A stretch of DNA of 8,121 nt from Actinomycetota bacterium (GTDB lineage Bacteria; Actinomycetota; Acidimicrobiia; Acidimicrobiales; Ilumatobacteraceae), in the NCBI GenBank assembly GCA_005793785.1, contig SXPW01000095.1, forward strand, positions 1 through 8,121, written 5' to 3'. The notes under the pieces are model-generated. The model had not been told where the DNA came from and did no database searches. It saw only the letters and a list, made by a program, of their open reading frames with translations. The number at the start of each line of letters is the position of its first letter. Within the stretch, counting starts at the first letter, position 1. A program made the translations under genes and the position numbers. Shown here piece after piece: positions 6,532 through 8,121 of this stretch.

Positions 6532-7455
6532 CTAGAAGTGCCAGGGGAATTCGGACCAGTCCGGATCGCGCTTCTCCAGGAACGCGTCGCGACCCTCTCG
6601 TGCCTCGTCGGTCATGTACGCGAGGCGAGTTGCCTCGCCGGCGAAGAGTTGCTGGCCCACGAGACCATCGTCGATGAGATTGAAGGAGAACTTCAACATT
6701 CGCTGGGCGGTGGGACTCTTCGCATTGATCTCGCGGGCCCACTCGAGTGCCACCACCTCCAACTGGTCGTGATCGACCACGGCGTTCACCATTCCCATGC
6801 GGTGTGCGTCGTCGGCCGAATAGTCGCGACCGAGGAAGAAGATCTCCCGCGCGAACTTCTGACCCACTTGACGCGCCAGATAGGCCGACCCGTAGCCACC
6901 GTCGAAACTCGCGACGTCGGCATCGGTCTGCTTGAACTTGGCGTGTTGGCGACTGGCAATCGTGAGATCGCACACCACATGCAGGCTGTGTCCGCCGCCG
7001 ACCGCCCAACCGGGCACCACACAAACGACCACCTTGGGCATGAATCGAATCAGTCGCTGAACCTCGAGAATGTGCAGGCGCCCCGTGCGGGCCGCATCGA
7101 TGGTCGATGCGTCGGATCCGTCGGCGTACCTATAACCGTCCTTGCCGCGGATCCGCTGGTCGCCGCCACTGCAGAATGCCCAGCCACCGTCCTTGCGGGA
7201 CGGACCGTTCCCGGTGAGGAGCACGCAACCGACGTCGGCGGTCTGTCGCGCGTGGTCGAGTGCCGTGAACAGTTCGTCCACCGTTTGGGGACGGAAGGCG
7301 TTGCGAACCTCGGGTCGGTTGAACGCGATTCGCACCGTGCCCGAGTCGATACTGCGGTGGTAGGTGATGTCCGTGAAGGTGAAACCGGGGACGCGTCGCC
7401 ACGCCGAGGGCGCAAAGAGCGGCGAGATTTCGGCGTCGTCCGGCGGGGGAGTCAC
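6532..7455 (-). CDS. menB: 1,4-dihydroxy-2-naphthoyl-CoA synthase (MenB), type II
   Basis: MenB closes the second ring of menaquinone by Dieckmann-type cyclisation of o-succinylbenzoyl-CoA to 1,4-dihydroxy-2-naphthoyl-CoA. The 307-aa product closely follows the M. tuberculosis enzyme as I remember it (314 aa): FNRPEVRNAFRPQTVDEL near the N-terminus, KDGGWAFCSGGDQRIRG, the oxyanion segment GGGHSLHVVCDLTIAS, QTDADVASFDGGYGSAYLAR, and C-terminal LAYMTDEAREGRDAFLEKR with Y280. D178 in QTDAD corresponds to M. tuberculosis Asp185, which marks the bicarbonate-independent type II enzymes (type I has Gly and uses bicarbonate); D185 in SFDGG matches Asp192. GTG 7455 was chosen: GAAGGG lies directly upstream, although spaced too tightly to be a textbook ribosome-binding site, and the length fits. 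ATG 7503 would add 16 unalignable residues and overlap the divergent start. The gene is likely co-transcribed with the methyltransferase. Confidence 0.97.
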   Translation of the reverse strand: MTPPPDDAEISPLFAPSAWRRVPGFTFTDITYHRSIDSGTVRIAFNRPEVRNAFRPQTVDELFTALDHARQTADVGCVLLTGNGPSRKDGGWAFCSGGDQRIRGKDGYRYADGSDASTIDAARTGRLHILEVQRLIRFMPKVVVCVVPGWAVGGGHSLHVVCDLTIASRQHAKFKQTDADVASFDGGYGSAYLARQVGQKFAREIFFLGRDYSADDAHRMGMVNAVVDHDQLEVVALEWAREINAKSPTAQRMLKFSFNLIDDGLVGQQLFAGEATRLAYMTDEAREGRDAFLEKRDPDWSEFPWHF

Positions 7456-7501
7456 CCCTTCAGTGTGGCAGCGGTTTCGGGCGCTCGTAGCCTTCTCACC
7501 C
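7456..7501. promoter_or_regulatory. Divergent promoter region between menB and the malic enzyme gene
   Basis: This 46-bp stretch is the only space between two divergent genes, so promoters for both should lie in or next to it. For the rightward gene, TAGCCT (7488-7493) matches the actinobacterial -10 pattern TAnnnT and sits 8 nt before ATG 7502. The leader before that ATG is pyrimidine-rich with no Shine-Dalgarno sequence, which fits a leaderless mRNA starting at or next to the ATG. No convincing -35 box is seen. For menB, no good -10 is obvious; its promoter may extend into the 5' end of the malic enzyme gene. This is inferred from position and pattern only. Confidence 0.4.
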
Positions 7502-8121
7502 ATGCCAACGCTTCCCACAGCGGCGTTCTCGATCAGCCTCGACTGTGAGTTGTCCAATGTTCCGGGCTCCCTCGGTCAGCTGTGCACCGCTATCGGTTCG
7601 GCCGGCGGCAACATCGGCGCACTCGATGGCTTCGACGTGCGCGGGCCGGTTCTGCGTCGAGTCCTGGTCGTGCACTGCCGGGACGAGGCGCACCAACTGC
7701 AGGTCGTGAAGGCGGTCCAGGACTTGCCGACCGTCACCTTGCGCGGCTGGTGGGATCGCACGTTCCGCATGCACGAAGCGGGGAAGATCTTCACCTCGTC
7801 GAGCGCACCGGTGAACGATCGAGAGGATCTTTCGATGGCGTACACGCCCGGCGTCGCTCGCATCTGCACGGCGATCGAAAAAGACAAGGGGTTGTCGCAC
7901 CAGTACACGATTCGCAAGAACACCGTCGCCATCGTGAGCAACGGCACCGCCGTGTTGGGACTGGGTGACATCGGTCCGGAGGCGGCCATGCCGGTCATGG
8001 AAGGCAAGGCGCTGCTGTTCAAGGAATTCGGCGGCGTGGACGGATTCCCGATCTGCATCAACGCCCGCACCGCCGACGAGGTGGTCGATTTCGTCCAACG
8101 CATCGCGCCAACGTTCGGTGG
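7502..8121 (+). CDS. NAD(P)-dependent malic enzyme with N-terminal ACT domain (3'-truncated)
   Basis: The enzyme oxidatively decarboxylates malate to pyruvate and CO2 with NAD(P)+. About 206 codons are visible and the frame runs off the right edge; full-length bacterial proteins of this architecture are roughly 450-480 aa, so the NAD-binding Rossmann domain is missing. Residues ~9-80 form an ACT-like regulatory domain (FSISLDCELSNVPGSLGQL, then GNIGALDGFDV), suggesting allosteric control by a small molecule. The malic domain follows: MAYTPGVARIC with catalytic Tyr Y114, NTVAIVSNGTAVLGLGDIG, MPVMEGKALLFKEFGGVDGFPI with the conserved Lys K174 in LFKEFGG, and the start of a metal-binding region beyond. 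ATG 7502 was chosen because it precedes the ACT domain by the usual few residues; it forms a CATG with an unused opposite-strand ATG. NAD versus NADP preference cannot be read from this fragment. Gene symbols for this family vary (mez, maeA, mleA), so none is given. Confidence 0.95.
   Translation, partial: MPTLPTAAFSISLDCELSNVPGSLGQLCTAIGSAGGNIGALDGFDVRGPVLRRVLVVHCRDEAHQLQVVKAVQDLPTVTLRGWWDRTFRMHEAGKIFTSSSAPVNDREDLSMAYTPGVARICTAIEKDKGLSHQYTIRKNTVAIVSNGTAVLGLGDIGPEAAMPVMEGKALLFKEFGGVDGFPICINARTADEVVDFVQRIAPTFG

Noticed and set aside
6473..7024. Methyltransferase frame extended to 7024 on the minus strand (426 aa)
   Set aside because: Upstream of about 6550 the frame is Arg/Gly-rich out-of-frame menB sequence. 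Only the ~24 codons nearest ATG 6472 look like methyltransferase.
7093..7111. Perfect 8-bp inverted repeat with a TGG loop (CGCATCGA/TCGATGCG)
   Set aside because: It lies inside conserved menB coding sequence with no T-tract, and one such hairpin is expected by chance in 8 kb of GC-rich DNA.
6529..7548. Plus-strand open frame of 339 codons opposite menB
   Set aside because: The minus-strand MenB frame is conserved through its whole length. The plus frame shows no recognisable motif and is explained by codon bias.
1..8121. Search for a defence system, mobile element, CRISPR array, tRNA/rRNA, riboswitch or novel multi-gene system
   Set aside because: All genes belong to recognised housekeeping or metabolic families, spacing is tight, and no repeats, integrase, transposase or RNA-gene signature was seen.

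Overview
The window is about 8.1 kb of very gene-dense, GC-rich chromosomal DNA. It is almost entirely coding, has no intergenic gap above about 60 bp, and shows no RNA gene, mobile element, CRISPR array or long repeat. Gene content points to a high-GC Gram-positive bacterium (Actinomycetota). The SecA fragment, the mycobacterial-type MenB and the group II truncated haemoglobin all resemble actinobacterial proteins as I remember them, prfB has no programmed frameshift, and GTG starts are common. Acidimicrobiia is a plausible class, but that is inference without a database search.

Layout: positions 1-5762 are a rightward run. It starts with the C-terminal ~576 residues of the SecA translocase ATPase (cut by the window edge), then prfB (release factor 2), ftsE and ftsX (the divisome ABC complex that controls peptidoglycan hydrolysis), a crotonase-fold acyl-CoA enzyme, and a group II truncated haemoglobin. 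Junctions are 19 nt, a 1-nt overlap, a 1-nt overlap, 31 nt and a 4-nt overlap, so co-transcription and translational coupling are likely. The secA-prfB-ftsE-ftsX order is a common bacterial housekeeping arrangement. The crotonase-globin pair after ftsX is the less ordinary part, and no M23/NlpC peptidase or smpB follows ftsX here.

Positions 5744-7455 run leftward: menB (1,4-dihydroxy-2-naphthoyl-CoA synthase, menaquinone pathway) and downstream of it a SpoU/TrmH-family RNA 2'-O-methyltransferase. The methyltransferase converges on the globin gene and their 3' ends overlap by 19 nt. A 46-bp divergent intergenic region (7456-7501) separates menB from a rightward gene beginning at 7502, the N-terminal ~206 residues of a malic enzyme with an N-terminal ACT domain, which runs off the right edge.

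Functionally this is core metabolism: protein export, translation termination and rRNA/tRNA modification, cell division, acyl-CoA chemistry, respiratory quinone synthesis, oxygen/redox haem protein and C4-acid decarboxylation. I found no convincing evidence of a new multi-gene system. The points most worth checking are the crotonase active site, which lacks both hydratase glutamates but keeps an isomerase-position glutamate; the methyltransferase reading frame, whose conserved-looking N-terminus has no ATG/GTG/TTG start; and the tight coupling of the crotonase to the truncated haemoglobin.
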